49,028 nucleotides of DNA from Lachnospiraceae bacterium (GTDB taxonomy: Bacteria; Bacillota; Clostridia; Lachnospirales; Lachnospiraceae): the NCBI GenBank assembly GCA_021205225.1, contig JAJPXX010000192.1, forward strand, positions 1-49,028, written 5' to 3'. The notes under the pieces were generated by a model. That model made no database searches. It was not told the origin of the DNA and was given only the letters and a program-made list of their open reading frames with translations. Shown here piece by piece: positions 8,977 to 17,768 of the stretch (the stretch's first letter is position 1; each line of letters begins with the position of its first letter). Both the position numbers and the translations under genes were made by a program.

Positions 8977-9009
8977 TATGCGCGAAGAAGGTTCTTTTCA
9001 GATGAGATG

Positions 9010-9033
9010 AAAAAAGCACCTCTTCCGAGATGC
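9010..9033 (-). terminator. Intrinsic terminator after spoVAC
   Basis: On the minus strand, GCATCTC-GGAA-GAGGTGC forms a 7-bp stem with a GGAA loop and is followed by six T residues. It lies about 55 bp beyond the spoVAC stop and separates it from the element and the purL promoter. Confidence 0.75.
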
Positions 9034-9088
9034 CACTCATTCACAAAATCCTTTCCCTCAGACACAGGCAAAATCATCTCCCGCCTGT

Positions 9089-9559
9089 TCACACCACTCC
9101 CACCGCCTTCAGCACCCAGTAGATCAGTCCCAGCACCCAGCTGGTGAACAACCCATACAGGATCACCGGACCGGCGATGGTGAAGATTTTACAGCCGATG
9201 CCGAAGACCTGGCCTTCTTTCCTGTATTCGATTGCGGGAGCAGCAACGGAATTGGCAAAGCCTGTGATCGGCACGAGCGTCCCGGCGCCGCCAAATTTTG
9301 CAAGCTTCGGATATATCCCAAATCCTGTAAGGAGTACACTGAGCAATACAAGAAGCAAAGAGCACCAGCTCGCCGCTGTCTGATCCTCCATTCCCAGGGA
9401 ACCGCACCAGTTTGTGATCATCTGGCCAATTACACAAATTGCGCCGCCTGTAACAAAAGCCTTGCACATATTCAGGGCAAGGCTGTGGGTCGGCGTCACT
9501 TCTTTTACATATTTCTGGTATTCTTTCTGTTTTTTCTGCTCTGCTATATCCGGCATCAT
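9089..9559 (-). CDS. spoVAC: Stage V sporulation protein AC
   Basis: A 156-residue membrane protein of the SpoVA channel, which moves dipicolinic acid into the developing spore and out on germination. Four hydrophobic segments follow a short basic cytoplasmic N-terminus. The family stretch around residues 96-135 is clear: GAGTLVPITGFANS, then APAIEY, KEGQVFGIG and FTIAGPVILYG. The first two codons are ATG ATG with AGAGGA upstream, so the start may be one codon later. In Bacillus, spoVAC sits with spoVAD and spoVAE; those are not adjacent here, so either this is a separate paralogue or the locus is split. It has its own terminator. I could not identify a convincing sigma-G promoter. Confidence 0.9.
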   Translation of the reverse strand: MMPDIAEQKKQKEYQKYVKEVTPTHSLALNMCKAFVTGGAICVIGQMITNWCGSLGMEDQTAASWCSLLLVLLSVLLTGFGIYPKLAKFGGAGTLVPITGFANSVAAPAIEYRKEGQVFGIGCKIFTIAGPVILYGLFTSWVLGLIYWVLKAVGVV

Positions 9560-9628
9560 GACATCCTCTTTCTATTTGTAATCGGAAATTTGCTTCCTCA
9601 TCGTATAGGATGTCCCGTTTTTATTCTG

Positions 9629-9889
9629 TTATCCTTCGACAACCAGATATTTTCCGTCCGGCAGCGCAAATACTTCCGCCTGCTCCAGCACTTCCTCTTT
9701 GGTCATTCCGGAAATATCTCCGCCGTTTTCTTTAAAGTATTTTTTCAGTTCTCTGTAATTGTCTACGACAATCGCCATGCATTCTTCCAGGAACTCATCC
9801 GCGTCCTCTAATGTTTCCGCAACCGGCTCGTCAAAGAGCTGTTCCTGATTTTTTAAGAAGACTTCCAGATACTCTTTTTTATAGGTCAT
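9629..9889 (-). CDS. Small acidic protein of unknown function
   Basis: An 86-residue acidic, mostly helical soluble protein without a recognised family. Its ATG has a strong AGGAGG 5 bases upstream (AGGAGGCAATATG), so it is likely translated. Notable features are a Glu/Asp-rich middle (TLEDADEFLEE, residues 26-36) and a C-terminal segment ending ALPDGKYLVVEG that looks like a short beta hairpin. It lies between an unknown 123-residue gene and spoVAC with short gaps (65 and 69 bp), so the three could share a transcript. No cysteine, signal peptide or membrane segment was seen. Confidence 0.65.
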   Translation of the reverse strand: MTYKKEYLEVFLKNQEQLFDEPVAETLEDADEFLEECMAIVVDNYRELKKYFKENGGDISGMTKEEVLEQAEVFALPDGKYLVVEG

Positions 9890-9954
9890 ATTGCCTCCTG
9901 TTTTACTGTATCTCTGCTTTTCTGTTCATTCTGCCTTCGCTGCGGCAATTCTTT

Positions 9955-10323
9955 TCATAGCTCACATGCGTCAAGCCCTGCCTCAATTTTTTCTTTTTCA
10001 ACAGGAAGGCAGCCGAAACAGGTCAGCTTCATAGAATCCGAATACGGCTCATTCTCCAGATCGGAGAACCAGAGCATTCGCGCTTCCCAGTTATTTTCCC
10101 GAATCCGCATCGCCTCTTTGCGCCCCCGCTGGCCACGGGTCATGACTACCATGATCAGACAGGGATTATTGCGCACAAAGTGCAGATAAGGGAGCAGTTC
10201 ATTCTCCCCGATATACGTATGAATCAGAGGCCACTCTCCGCGTTCCCGTACGGCCTCACGCAGCAGGCCGGTGTACTCGTTGACATCTTCTTTTCTATCA
10301 GCATACATTACGAACCGAACCAT
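9955..10323 (-). CDS. Unknown protein, possibly a pseudo-receiver domain
   Basis: A 122-residue soluble protein. AGGAGG stands 7 bases before the ATG at 10323; the longer frame begins with a GTG one codon earlier. The alternation of hydrophobic strands (MVRFVMYAD, PCLIMVVMTRG, ARMLWFSD, KLTCFGCLPV) and a C-terminal helix (EKEKIEAGLDACE) resembles the order of a response-regulator receiver domain of the kind found in front of LytTR regulators. The usual acidic pocket and phosphoacceptor aspartate are not recognisable and there is no output domain. I therefore call the fold only tentatively. Two cysteines (FGC and DAC) could be structural. Confidence 0.6.
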   Translation of the reverse strand: MVRFVMYADRKEDVNEYTGLLREAVRERGEWPLIHTYIGENELLPYLHFVRNNPCLIMVVMTRGQRGRKEAMRIRENNWEARMLWFSDLENEPYSDSMKLTCFGCLPVEKEKIEAGLDACEL

Positions 10324-10413
10324 CACCCTACCTCCTGTTGGATCTGATTTATGACAATTCAGATTCGATGCGCGGCCCTGCGGCGCTCTGTTCTGAATAG
10401 CTGTTCAGATTTC

Positions 10414-10434
10414 GTAACTGTTCTGAACAGTTAC
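10414..10434. repeat. 21-base perfect palindrome
   Basis: GTAACTGTTC and GAACAGTTAC are perfect inverted repeats around a single central T. A second, smaller one (CTGAA...TTCAG) lies just to the left. Neither is followed by a T-run, so a terminator is unlikely. The GTAAC and GTTC words resemble the REP-like repeats at 915, 32995 and 33576, and this may be a related unit. Confidence 0.5.
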
Positions 10435-10505
10435 CTGATACTTTTCATAATATCCATTGTGACAGAATATTTCAATAGAATTCAGTTAAACGGTCGTTTT
10501 TTCAG

Positions 10506-11165
10506 TTAAACGGTAATCCTGTCCAAAAGAATTTCATGAAATTGTCCGCCGCAGCGTTCCACTTCACCAAGCACGGTCTCAATTCCGGCCTGGGTCTGAT
10601 ACCAGCTTTTACGGCTGATCCCATCAATCACAACTGGGCAGACAATGAATTCTGTGTCTGGAAATTGCTCCTGGTAGTACATGAGACTGCGTCTGGCGTG
10701 AAAGGCCTTGCAGCACAGGATCGCCTGTCGGATAACAAGCTGTGCATCATCTGTCACGCGTCTGGAATAAATTGCGTTCTCCCAGGTAAAAGTCGCCTCC
10801 GGCTCCCGCAGGATTGCCTCTTCCGGGACACCTTCCGCACGCAGAATCCTGCCGAGAAAATCCGACTCGGTGTCATACGCATGGGCGCCATTGGATACAG
10901 GCATTTTGTCCGGCATTTCTGTCTCCGGCATTTTCGCAGAAAGGATTCCGGCGTTTTTCTCCTGCACCGCGCGATCTTTTTTAATGCTGTATTTCCCGGA
11001 AGGCAGAATATAAGGGGCATATCCCTCACGATAAAGTCCGGCCGCCCGTCTGGCCAGTTCCGGCTGAAAGCTTCCAGGTATAAAAATAATGTCTGCCTTC
11101 CGCAGCTCATCTTCTGCAAAAATGAAATCCGTGATCGCATCGTAGAACACAGACAAACGCCTCAC
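10506..11165 (-). CDS. YdcF/DUF218-family protein
   Basis: A 219-residue YdcF-type (DUF218) protein. The family pattern is visible: ADIIFIPGS near the N-terminus, the ILPSG strand, EATFTWENAIYSRR where an acidic/asparagine motif usually lies, and the LCCKAFHARRSLMYYQ helix. YdcF proteins bind S-adenosylmethionine in E. coli; the enzymatic role is unsettled. The longest frame starts at 11333 inside the preceding regulator gene and its first 56 residues are not family-like. Homology begins at RRLSVFYDAI, right after a GTG at 11165, which I take as the start; the ribosome binding site there is weak. The gene begins 22 bp after the MocR-type regulator ends, so the two are probably co-transcribed. 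A transmembrane anchor, common in the family, is absent. Confidence 0.75.
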   Translation of the reverse strand: MRRLSVFYDAITDFIFAEDELRKADIIFIPGSFQPELARRAAGLYREGYAPYILPSGKYSIKKDRAVQEKNAGILSAKMPETEMPDKMPVSNGAHAYDTESDFLGRILRAEGVPEEAILREPEATFTWENAIYSRRVTDDAQLVIRQAILCCKAFHARRSLMYYQEQFPDTEFIVCPVVIDGISRKSWYQTQAGIETVLGEVERCGGQFHEILLDRITV

Positions 11166-11187
11166 TTTCCGATATTCTGATCCCTGC

Positions 11188-12606
11188 TTATTCCCCCGCC
11201 AGCCATGCGGTCTGCAGCCGCCTGGCTGCTTCACGGATTTCCTGTTCAGAAAGGCTGGCATACCCGAGAATAACCGTATCCCTCGCCGGTTTTCCAGTTT
11301 CCCCGACGTAATAGCCTGACAGCCCGTAAACACGAACCCCCTGCGCGGCTGCGCGATGAATTGCCTCTTCCTCGGTCATCCCATTCGTAAAGGTCAGCAG
11401 GAGGTGTACGCCTGCGTTTTCTCCGCTAACCCGGCAGATTCCGCGAAATGCCTTCAGCTCTTCCAGCAGCGCGTCATGACGGCCGCGGTATACAGCGCGC
11501 ATCCGGTTCAGATGGCGTTCATAATAGCCTTCGTTCAGAAAGCCGGCGATCAGCATCTGATCGATACGGGAAACCGTACTTGAGATATTCCTTGCCCTGG
11601 CTTTGTACAGATCCATCAGCCGCTGGGGAAGCACAAGATAGCTGACACGTATGGATGGTGCTATCGATTTGGAAAAGGTTCCGATGTAAATCACCCGGTC
11701 ATCCCGGTCATAGCCCTGAAGCGCCGGAACAGGTTTCCCCTTGTAGCGGAATTCACTGTCATAATCATCCTCAATAATATAGCGTTCTTCCCCGTCTTTT
11801 CCGGACTTTGCCCAGAGAAGCAGCTGCATCCGGCGCTTCACCGGCATGACTGTCCCCAGAGGATACTGGTGGGAGGGCATGACATAGGCCAGCCAGGCTC
11901 CGGTCTTCTCAAGCTGATCGACCCGCATACCAGATTCATCCATCTCTACGATCTGCACATCATTGGAAAGATTACGGAACAGATCATAGGCTTTGCGGTA
12001 CGTCGGGCTTTCCATCGCGATCTTCATGCCGCCTCCGAACATACTGCACAGCAAAAGAAGCAGGAAATCATTTCCCGCACCGACAATAATCTGCTCCGGA
12101 AGCGCATTTACCCCGCGTGCCTGGTGCAGATAGACCGCGATCGTTTCTCGCAGCTTTGGCTCCCCCTGCGGATCGCCCAGGCGAAACATATATTTATCCT
12201 CTTCCTGCAAAAGCTCCTTTGAGAGTTTTCTCCATACGTTGTGCGGAAAGCTGTTCAGATCGACACCGTGGGGTGAAAAATCAAACGGATATGCCTTTTC
12301 GCCCGAATCCTTCCTTCCCGTACTCTGTGCGACCGCCGGTTTCAGGTGCACCAGCCCCTCCAGGTCACACACGAAATAGCCCCTGTGCGGCACTGCTTCA
12401 ATAAAGCCCTCCGCGGTCAGCTGTTCATAAGCCATATTGACCGTTGTCCGGCTTACCTGCAGATAATCCGCCAGTTTTCTCGAAGAGGGCAGCCTCTCTT
12501 TGAAAGGCAGCCCTCCGCTCTGGATTTCGTTTTTAATATAATTATAGATCTGCTCATACAGAGGAGCCGAAGCATGGACGTCCAGGCTGATGGTCAGGTC
12601 ATTCAT
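11188..12606 (-). CDS. MocR/PdxR-type GntR regulator with aminotransferase domain
   Basis: A 472-residue MocR-family transcription factor. Residues 8-80 are a GntR winged helix (LYEQIYNYIKNEI, LPSSRKLADYLQVSRTTV, AVPHRGYFV). Residues 105-465 form a fold-type I aminotransferase domain, with the PLP-binding lysine in GTFSKSIAPS (Lys313) and an SHQYPLG motif at 245-251. Such proteins sense PLP or amino acids and commonly control pdxST, GABA or taurine genes. No pdx genes are next to it here; the nearest partner is the ydcF-like gene 22 bp downstream, so the target is unknown. The start at 12606 begins in the normal family position. Confidence 0.88.
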   Translation of the reverse strand: MNDLTISLDVHASAPLYEQIYNYIKNEIQSGGLPFKERLPSSRKLADYLQVSRTTVNMAYEQLTAEGFIEAVPHRGYFVCDLEGLVHLKPAVAQSTGRKDSGEKAYPFDFSPHGVDLNSFPHNVWRKLSKELLQEEDKYMFRLGDPQGEPKLRETIAVYLHQARGVNALPEQIIVGAGNDFLLLLLCSMFGGGMKIAMESPTYRKAYDLFRNLSNDVQIVEMDESGMRVDQLEKTGAWLAYVMPSHQYPLGTVMPVKRRMQLLLWAKSGKDGEERYIIEDDYDSEFRYKGKPVPALQGYDRDDRVIYIGTFSKSIAPSIRVSYLVLPQRLMDLYKARARNISSTVSRIDQMLIAGFLNEGYYERHLNRMRAVYRGRHDALLEELKAFRGICRVSGENAGVHLLLTFTNGMTEEEAIHRAAAQGVRVYGLSGYYVGETGKPARDTVILGYASLSEQEIREAARRLQTAWLAGE

Positions 12607-12658
12607 AGCGCAGCATCTCCTTCTATTGAAGCATATATCATGACAGATGCGCCGTCTC

Positions 12659-14332
12659 TCACTCCGCTTTCGGTAAACGGAAGGAGCTCTTCAATGACAC
12701 AATCCGGTTGAATACAAGCGCGTCCTCTCTGGAATCCTTCGCGTCTACGCAGAAATATCCCTGGCGTACAAACTGAAAGCTGTCATACGGCTTCGCGTCC
12801 CCAAAGGCCGGCTCAATCGGGCAGTCATTCAGAACTGTCAGAGAATTCGGGTTCAGGTTCAGAGACCCGTCTTCATTGTACACGCCCTTTGACTCATCAA
12901 TGATGTTCTCATACAGGCGCACGGTCGCGCGAAGCGCGGTCTTTGCGGCTACCCAGTGAATGGTGCCTTTGACCTTGCGTCCGGTGAAGCCGCTGCCGCT
13001 CTTCGTCTCCGGGTCGTAGGTGCAGTGAATCTCCGTCACATTTCCGAATTCATCCTTTTCAAAGCTCACACACTTCACAAAGTAAGCTCCCATCAGACGT
13101 ACTTCGTTGCCGGGGAACAGACGGAAATATTTTTTCGGAGGATTTTCCATAAAGTCCTCACGGTCAATATAGAGTTCTCTGCCAAACGGTACCTTGCGCA
13201 TACCAAGCTCCGGATTCTCCAGATTCCGCTCTACATCCAGATACTCGATCTGATCTTCTGGATAATTGTCAATCACCAGCTTTACCGGGTCAAGCACCGC
13301 CATCAAACGCGGACGCTTCATTTTCAAATCCTCACGGATACAGTATTCCAGCATTGCGTAGTCCACGGAGCTCTGGCTCTTGCTGATACCGCACAGATCC
13401 ACAAACATCTGGATTGACTCCGGCGTAAAGCCGCGGCGCCGCAGCGCGGCGATGGATACCAGCCGCGGGTCATCCCAGCCATCCACAATCCCTTCTTCCA
13501 CAAGCTTTTTGATATAACGCTTGCCGGTCACAACATTTGTCAGATAAAGCTTCGCAAACTCAATCTGCTTCGGCGGATGCTCATATCCCACCTCTCTCAC
13601 TACCCAGTCATAGAGCGGGCGGTGATCCTCAAACTCCAGCGTACAGATGGAATGGGTCACACCCTCAATCGCATCCTCAATGGGGTGCGCAAAATCATAC
13701 ATCGGATAAATACACCATTGATCACCGGTATTATGATGCGACATATGTGCCACACGATAGATCACCGGATCGCGCATATTGATGTTCGGGGAGGCCATAT
13801 CGATCTTCGCGCGGAGCACCTTTGCACCGTCCTCATACATCCCGTTTTTCATATTTTCAAACAGTTCCAGGTTTTCCTCAATGCTGCGGTTCCGGTAAGG
13901 ACTTTCTTTTCCCGGCTCCGTCAGCGTACCGCGGTATTCGCGAATCTCCTCAGCAGAAAGATCGCAGACAAATGCCTTGCCCTTTTTGATCAGCTTCACC
14001 GCCGCTTCATACATCTGCTCAAAATAATTTGAGGCAAAAAACAGTCGATCCTCAAAATCCGCGCCCAGCCATTTTACATCCGCGATAATTGAGTCAACAA
14101 ATTCCGTCTTTTCCTTCGTCGGATTGGTATCGTCAAACCGGAGATTGAATTTTCCGCCATATTTCTTTGCCAGGCCGTAATTTAAAAGAATAGACTTCGC
14201 ATGGCCGATGTGCAGATAGCCATTCGGCTCCGGCGGAAACCGGGTACAAATAGTCTCATATTTGCCCTCCGCGAGATCTGTATCAATGATCTGCTCTATA
14301 AAGTTCCTCGAAACTGTCGTTTTTTCTTCCAT
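12659..14332 (-). CDS. glnS: Glutaminyl-tRNA synthetase
   Basis: A 557-residue class I tRNA synthetase that charges tRNA-Gln. The HIGH signature is in [15 protein letters not shown] (about residues 31-45). The KMSKS loop is altered to a [11 protein letters not shown] form, as I recall in clostridial GlnRS. Catalytic-domain blocks FDDTNPTKE and [15 protein letters not shown] and the C-terminal anticodon-binding beta barrels complete the enzyme. An AGGAGG lies close upstream of the ATG. No T-box antiterminator consensus was found in the 170 bp upstream. Having GlnRS is the exception among Firmicutes, many of which use the GatCAB route, but it is common in Lachnospiraceae. Confidence 0.95.
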   Translation of the reverse strand: MEEKTTVSRNFIEQIIDTDLAEGKYETICTRFPPEPNGYLHIGHAKSILLNYGLAKKYGGKFNLRFDDTNPTKEKTEFVDSIIADVKWLGADFEDRLFFASNYFEQMYEAAVKLIKKGKAFVCDLSAEEIREYRGTLTEPGKESPYRNRSIEENLELFENMKNGMYEDGAKVLRAKIDMASPNINMRDPVIYRVAHMSHHNTGDQWCIYPMYDFAHPIEDAIEGVTHSICTLEFEDHRPLYDWVVREVGYEHPPKQIEFAKLYLTNVVTGKRYIKKLVEEGIVDGWDDPRLVSIAALRRRGFTPESIQMFVDLCGISKSQSSVDYAMLEYCIREDLKMKRPRLMAVLDPVKLVIDNYPEDQIEYLDVERNLENPELGMRKVPFGRELYIDREDFMENPPKKYFRLFPGNEVRLMGAYFVKCVSFEKDEFGNVTEIHCTYDPETKSGSGFTGRKVKGTIHWVAAKTALRATVRLYENIIDESKGVYNEDGSLNLNPNSLTVLNDCPIEPAFGDAKPYDSFQFVRQGYFCVDAKDSREDALVFNRIVSLKSSFRLPKAE

Positions 14333-14505
14333 AATTGTTCTCCTCCTGTCACCCGGTTCTCATCCTTTACAGACTGATCGGACGCTTGCCACGCATGATA
14401 CTCTGACCGGTCTATGATTGATAAACAAAGCCATGCCTGTATGATACAGACAGCCAGATTTCTTTTTGCGTGGCCTCTACGCCAGAATAGCACAAGAGCC
14501 TCAAA

Positions 14506-15387
14506 TTAGCAAGGCTGACTTCCCAGCAGCTTTGCCACCGCCCGTATATATTCCGGCGTCGTGCCGCAGCAGCCGCCAATGATGGTCGCTCCGGCCTCCA
14601 CCAGGTCTTTCATATACCGCGCAAATTCCTCCGCGCCCATGCTGTAGACAGCTTTTCCGGAGTCGTCAATCTGCGGCATACCCGCGTTCGGTTTGGCAAT
14701 CACCGGCACCGATACATGCTCACGGATATTGCGGATCACAGAAACAAGCTGATCCGGTCCAACAGAACAGTTCACGCCGACCGCATCCGCACCCGCAGCT
14801 TCAAAAGCCATCGCCGCCTCGGTCGCGTTGCCGCCGGTAAAAATGCTGCCGTCCGCCTCCACAGTCACCGTACAGAGCACCGGCAGACCACAGACACTGT
14901 GAGCCGCGTCAATCGCAGCCATCGTCTCCTCAATCTGGTACATCGTCTCCACCGCAAGCAGATCCACCCCGGCTTCCGCCAGATAACGCACCTGCTCCTG
15001 GTAAATCTCAAACGCTTTCTCATAGGTCATATCACCCATCGGCTGCATCATCCCGCCAGTCGGACTGATATCCCCTGCCACCAGCACGCCTTCCGCCGCA
15101 ATTTCTTTGGAAAATCCGGCAAGCGTCAGGTTCATCTCGCGGATCCGATTCTCCAGGCCATGCTTTGCAAGGTTACAGCGGTTTGCCCCAAATGTCGGTG
15201 CGTAGATCACGCGGCTTCCCGCCTCGATAAACGCTCTCTGAAGCCCCTGCAGCACATCCTTATGCTCCAGTACCCAGGCTTCTGTGCAGACGCCGCGCGG
15301 CATCCCCATCGCCATCAGGTTCGAACCGGTCGCTCCGTCTACCAGCAGAAGATTCTGTGTAAGCTTTTGAAATTCCTCTCTCGTCAT
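14506..15387 (-). CDS. Homocysteine S-methyltransferase family protein
   Basis: A 293-residue stand-alone homocysteine-binding (S-methyltransferase) barrel, like the N-terminal module of cobalamin-dependent MetH. DGATGSNL opens the barrel. The zinc ligands are the cysteine of GVNCSVG and the CC pair of GGCCGTTPE near the C-terminus. The B12 and folate domains of full MetH are absent, so it would need a separate partner carrying the methyl donor or use another donor such as S-methylmethionine; which is unknown. It begins 59 bp after the hydrogenase-like gene and may be transcribed with it. Confidence 0.85.
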   Translation of the reverse strand: MTREEFQKLTQNLLLVDGATGSNLMAMGMPRGVCTEAWVLEHKDVLQGLQRAFIEAGSRVIYAPTFGANRCNLAKHGLENRIREMNLTLAGFSKEIAAEGVLVAGDISPTGGMMQPMGDMTYEKAFEIYQEQVRYLAEAGVDLLAVETMYQIEETMAAIDAAHSVCGLPVLCTVTVEADGSIFTGGNATEAAMAFEAAGADAVGVNCSVGPDQLVSVIRNIREHVSVPVIAKPNAGMPQIDDSGKAVYSMGAEEFARYMKDLVEAGATIIGGCCGTTPEYIRAVAKLLGSQPC

Positions 15388-15446
15388 CGTTTCTGTCTTC
15401 CTTTCTTCCGCCGCTGCCCGGTATCTTCACAGTCAGGCGGAAAAAA

Positions 15447-17054
15447 TCAGTCCACCGGCGGAGCTACCAGTTTTTCTCTCTCTTCGAGATCTTCCAGCAG
15501 CTCCTTGTAGGTGCTCTGCAGCGCTACCTTTGCCGTAGTCTGCTTTTTGATCTGTCCGACCGACGCAGCTGACTTCGCAATCGGCTGACGTGTCCCGGCT
15601 CCGGCCACACAGCCGCCCGGACAGGCCATCCCCTCGAGCAGATAGCCGTTATATTTTCCTGCTTTTGCCAGGGAAAGCAGCTTCCGGCAATTCTCCAGCC
15701 CTTCCGCGCTCTCTGTCTTTACTTCCAGATCCGGATACAGCTCTTTAATGCAGTTCACCACCGCGCCCGCAACGCCGCCGCTCACTGCAAAGCCGCGGCC
15801 GTCCGCACTTGCCTCCTGCGGCAATGGCTGCTCTTCCAGTGCAGAAAAATCAACCTCTTTGGCCTCGAACATTCCCATCAGTTCTTCAAATGTCAGGACG
15901 AAATCAATATCACTGCGGATGGTGCGCCGTCCGGCCTCCAGCTTTTTCGCCGCGCACGGACCAATAAATGCCACTTTGCAGCCCGGATGCTGTTTTTTGA
16001 TCAGGCGCCCGGTCAGCACCATTGGCGTCAATGCCATCGAAATACATTCAGAATACTGCGGAAACAGCTTTTTCGCCATCATCGACCATGCCGGACAGCA
16101 GGAGGTCGCCATAAACGGAAGCTTTTTCGATGCTTCTTCTCCCGCTGCGCCATTTTCCCGGTCGCCGCCGTCAGGAGCCACCCCCATTACTTCCTGTGCA
16201 AAATCCTTTGCCTCCTCGATCGTACAGAGGTCAGCGCCGATCGCCACCTCAACCACATCCTCAAATCCAAGCGCCTGCAGTGCCGAACGCATCTTTCCCG
16301 GCGTAAGCGCAGGGCCAAACTGTCCCGCAATCGCCGGCGCGATCGCCGCATAGACAGGAGTATCACTCTTGATGGCCTGAATTGTCTGGAAAATCTGCGC
16401 CTTATCCGCAATCGCGCCAAACGGGCAGTTTGCCAGGCACATACCGCAGGAAACACACTTATCCTGATCAATCTCTGCCCGTCCATATTCATCAGAGCCG
16501 ATCGCTTTCATCCCGCAGGCTTTTGCACAGGGACGTTCCAGCTTTAAGATCGCGCCATAGGGGCAGGCAGCCATACATTTTCCGCATTTTACGCATTTAC
16601 TCTGGTCAATCACAGAGTGCCCGTTTACAAAGGAAATCGCCCCCTTCGGGCAGACCTCCCGGCACGGATGCGCCAGGCAGCCCTGGCAGGCGTCTGTTAC
16701 TTTCATCTCGTTATCCGGGCATTTATGGCAGGCAAATTTGATAATATTAATCAGCGGAGGCTGATAATATTTTTCCGGTTTCACGCATTCCTCCGCTCCG
16801 GTCGATACCGGCGCATGCTCCGACGCAGAGCGCAGATTCAGGCCCATTGCAAGCCGCATACGTTCCTTTACAATCGCGCGCTCCAGAAAAACACTTTCCC
16901 GATACGTGGAAACCTCTCCCGGAATCACACGGTAGGGAATCAGCTCCATCTGCGAAAGGTCGCCGTCCTTGTAATCATAAGAAAGCCTGGCAACCTCCGC
17001 GAATACCCGCTTACGGATGTCATTTACCGACGTGTAAATTCCTCTCATTGCCAT
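15447..17054 (-). CDS. [FeFe] hydrogenase-like iron-sulfur protein, group-B type
   Basis: A 535-residue Fe-S protein. The N-terminal third has a CHKCP...CQGCLAHPCREVCP cluster region and two ferredoxin-type sites (CVKCGKCMAACP and CVSCGMCLANCP). The C-terminal half is the hydrogenase H-cluster domain: L1 TSCCPAW, L2 GPCAAKKLE and L3 EGMACPGGC, retaining the four cysteines that hold the H-cluster. The L2 form GPCAAKK instead of MPCxxK fits the poorly studied group B of gut Firmicutes. It would interconvert protons and H2 using ferredoxin, or act as a sensor; maturases HydEFG are not in the window. The ATG at 17054 has AAGGAG 7 bases upstream; the longer frame begins at 17081. It follows the fumarase pair by 125 bp. 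Confidence 0.85.
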   Translation of the reverse strand: MAMRGIYTSVNDIRKRVFAEVARLSYDYKDGDLSQMELIPYRVIPGEVSTYRESVFLERAIVKERMRLAMGLNLRSASEHAPVSTGAEECVKPEKYYQPPLINIIKFACHKCPDNEMKVTDACQGCLAHPCREVCPKGAISFVNGHSVIDQSKCVKCGKCMAACPYGAILKLERPCAKACGMKAIGSDEYGRAEIDQDKCVSCGMCLANCPFGAIADKAQIFQTIQAIKSDTPVYAAIAPAIAGQFGPALTPGKMRSALQALGFEDVVEVAIGADLCTIEEAKDFAQEVMGVAPDGGDRENGAAGEEASKKLPFMATSCCPAWSMMAKKLFPQYSECISMALTPMVLTGRLIKKQHPGCKVAFIGPCAAKKLEAGRRTIRSDIDFVLTFEELMGMFEAKEVDFSALEEQPLPQEASADGRGFAVSGGVAGAVVNCIKELYPDLEVKTESAEGLENCRKLLSLAKAGKYNGYLLEGMACPGGCVAGAGTRQPIAKSAASVGQIKKQTTAKVALQSTYKELLEDLEEREKLVAPPVD

Positions 17055-17179
17055 AATTTTTCTCCTTCCTCTGTGTGCCACACAAAATAGTTTTTCTCTA
17101 AAAGTGGCATGATCGTTTCCGCAAGCTTTTCTTACTGCCTCCTGATATGAAGTCGCGTTCTCTCCGCAAAATAATTCTG

Positions 17180-17767
17180 TTATACGCAGTCAACAGAATT
17201 ACAGGCCTTTTTATGTGTACGCAGATATTCCGCACGCCCCGCTTCGTACAGATTATTACCCTCACAGTCAATGACCACGACCAGAGGCATATCCTCCACG
17301 TACAGTTTCCGCAGCGCCTCCGCGCCCAGATCCTCATACGCAATTAATTCCGCCTTTTTGATGCACCTCGCGAGCAGAGCTCCTGCGCCTCCGATTGCCC
17401 CGAAATAAACGCCGCTGTATTGTTTCATTGCTTCCACAACCTCCGGCAGGCGCGCGCCTTTGCCAATCATTCCCCTTGCGCCGACGCTCATCAGGGTCGG
17501 CGCATAAGCGTCCATGCGCCCGCTCGTGGTCGGTCCGGCGGAACCGATGACCTGTCCCGGCTTCGCCGGAGTCGGTCCGACATAATAAATGGTCGCGTCT
17601 GCCGGATCAAACGGCAAAGCCTCTCCTTTTGCCAGTGTCTCGCACATCCTCTTATGTCCCGCGTCGCGGGAGGTATAAATCGTACCGGTCAGAAGCACCT
17701 GGTCGCCCGCGTGAAGGGTACGCGCAAGTTCCTCCGTGAGCGGCAGTTCAATGTGTCTTCTTTCCAT
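17180..17767 (-). CDS. Fumarate hydratase, beta subunit (class I)
   Basis: A 195-residue C-terminal-type subunit of the oxygen-sensitive [4Fe-4S] fumarase (or closely related tartrate dehydratase). The family signatures GTIYTSRDAGHKRM, YVGPTPAKPGQVIGSAGPTTSGRMD and GKGARLPE supply the substrate-binding swivelling domain. Its ATG stands one base after the alpha-subunit stop (TAATATG), so the two are translationally coupled and form one enzyme that hydrates fumarate to malate. The C-terminus ends with cysteines (KKACNSVDCV), which is a little unusual. Fumarase and tartrate dehydratase cannot be told apart with certainty from sequence. Confidence 0.92.
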   Translation of the reverse strand: MERRHIELPLTEELARTLHAGDQVLLTGTIYTSRDAGHKRMCETLAKGEALPFDPADATIYYVGPTPAKPGQVIGSAGPTTSGRMDAYAPTLMSVGARGMIGKGARLPEVVEAMKQYSGVYFGAIGGAGALLARCIKKAELIAYEDLGAEALRKLYVEDMPLVVVIDCEGNNLYEAGRAEYLRTHKKACNSVDCV

Positions 17768-17768
17768 A

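Noticed and set aside
9560..9628. Sigma-G promoter for spoVAC
   Set aside because: GAATA and CATCCTA words are present but their spacing is too short for the consensus.
14333..14505. Possible T-box leader of glnS
   Set aside because: No antiterminator core sequence (the conserved TGG-containing bulge) was found on the minus strand.
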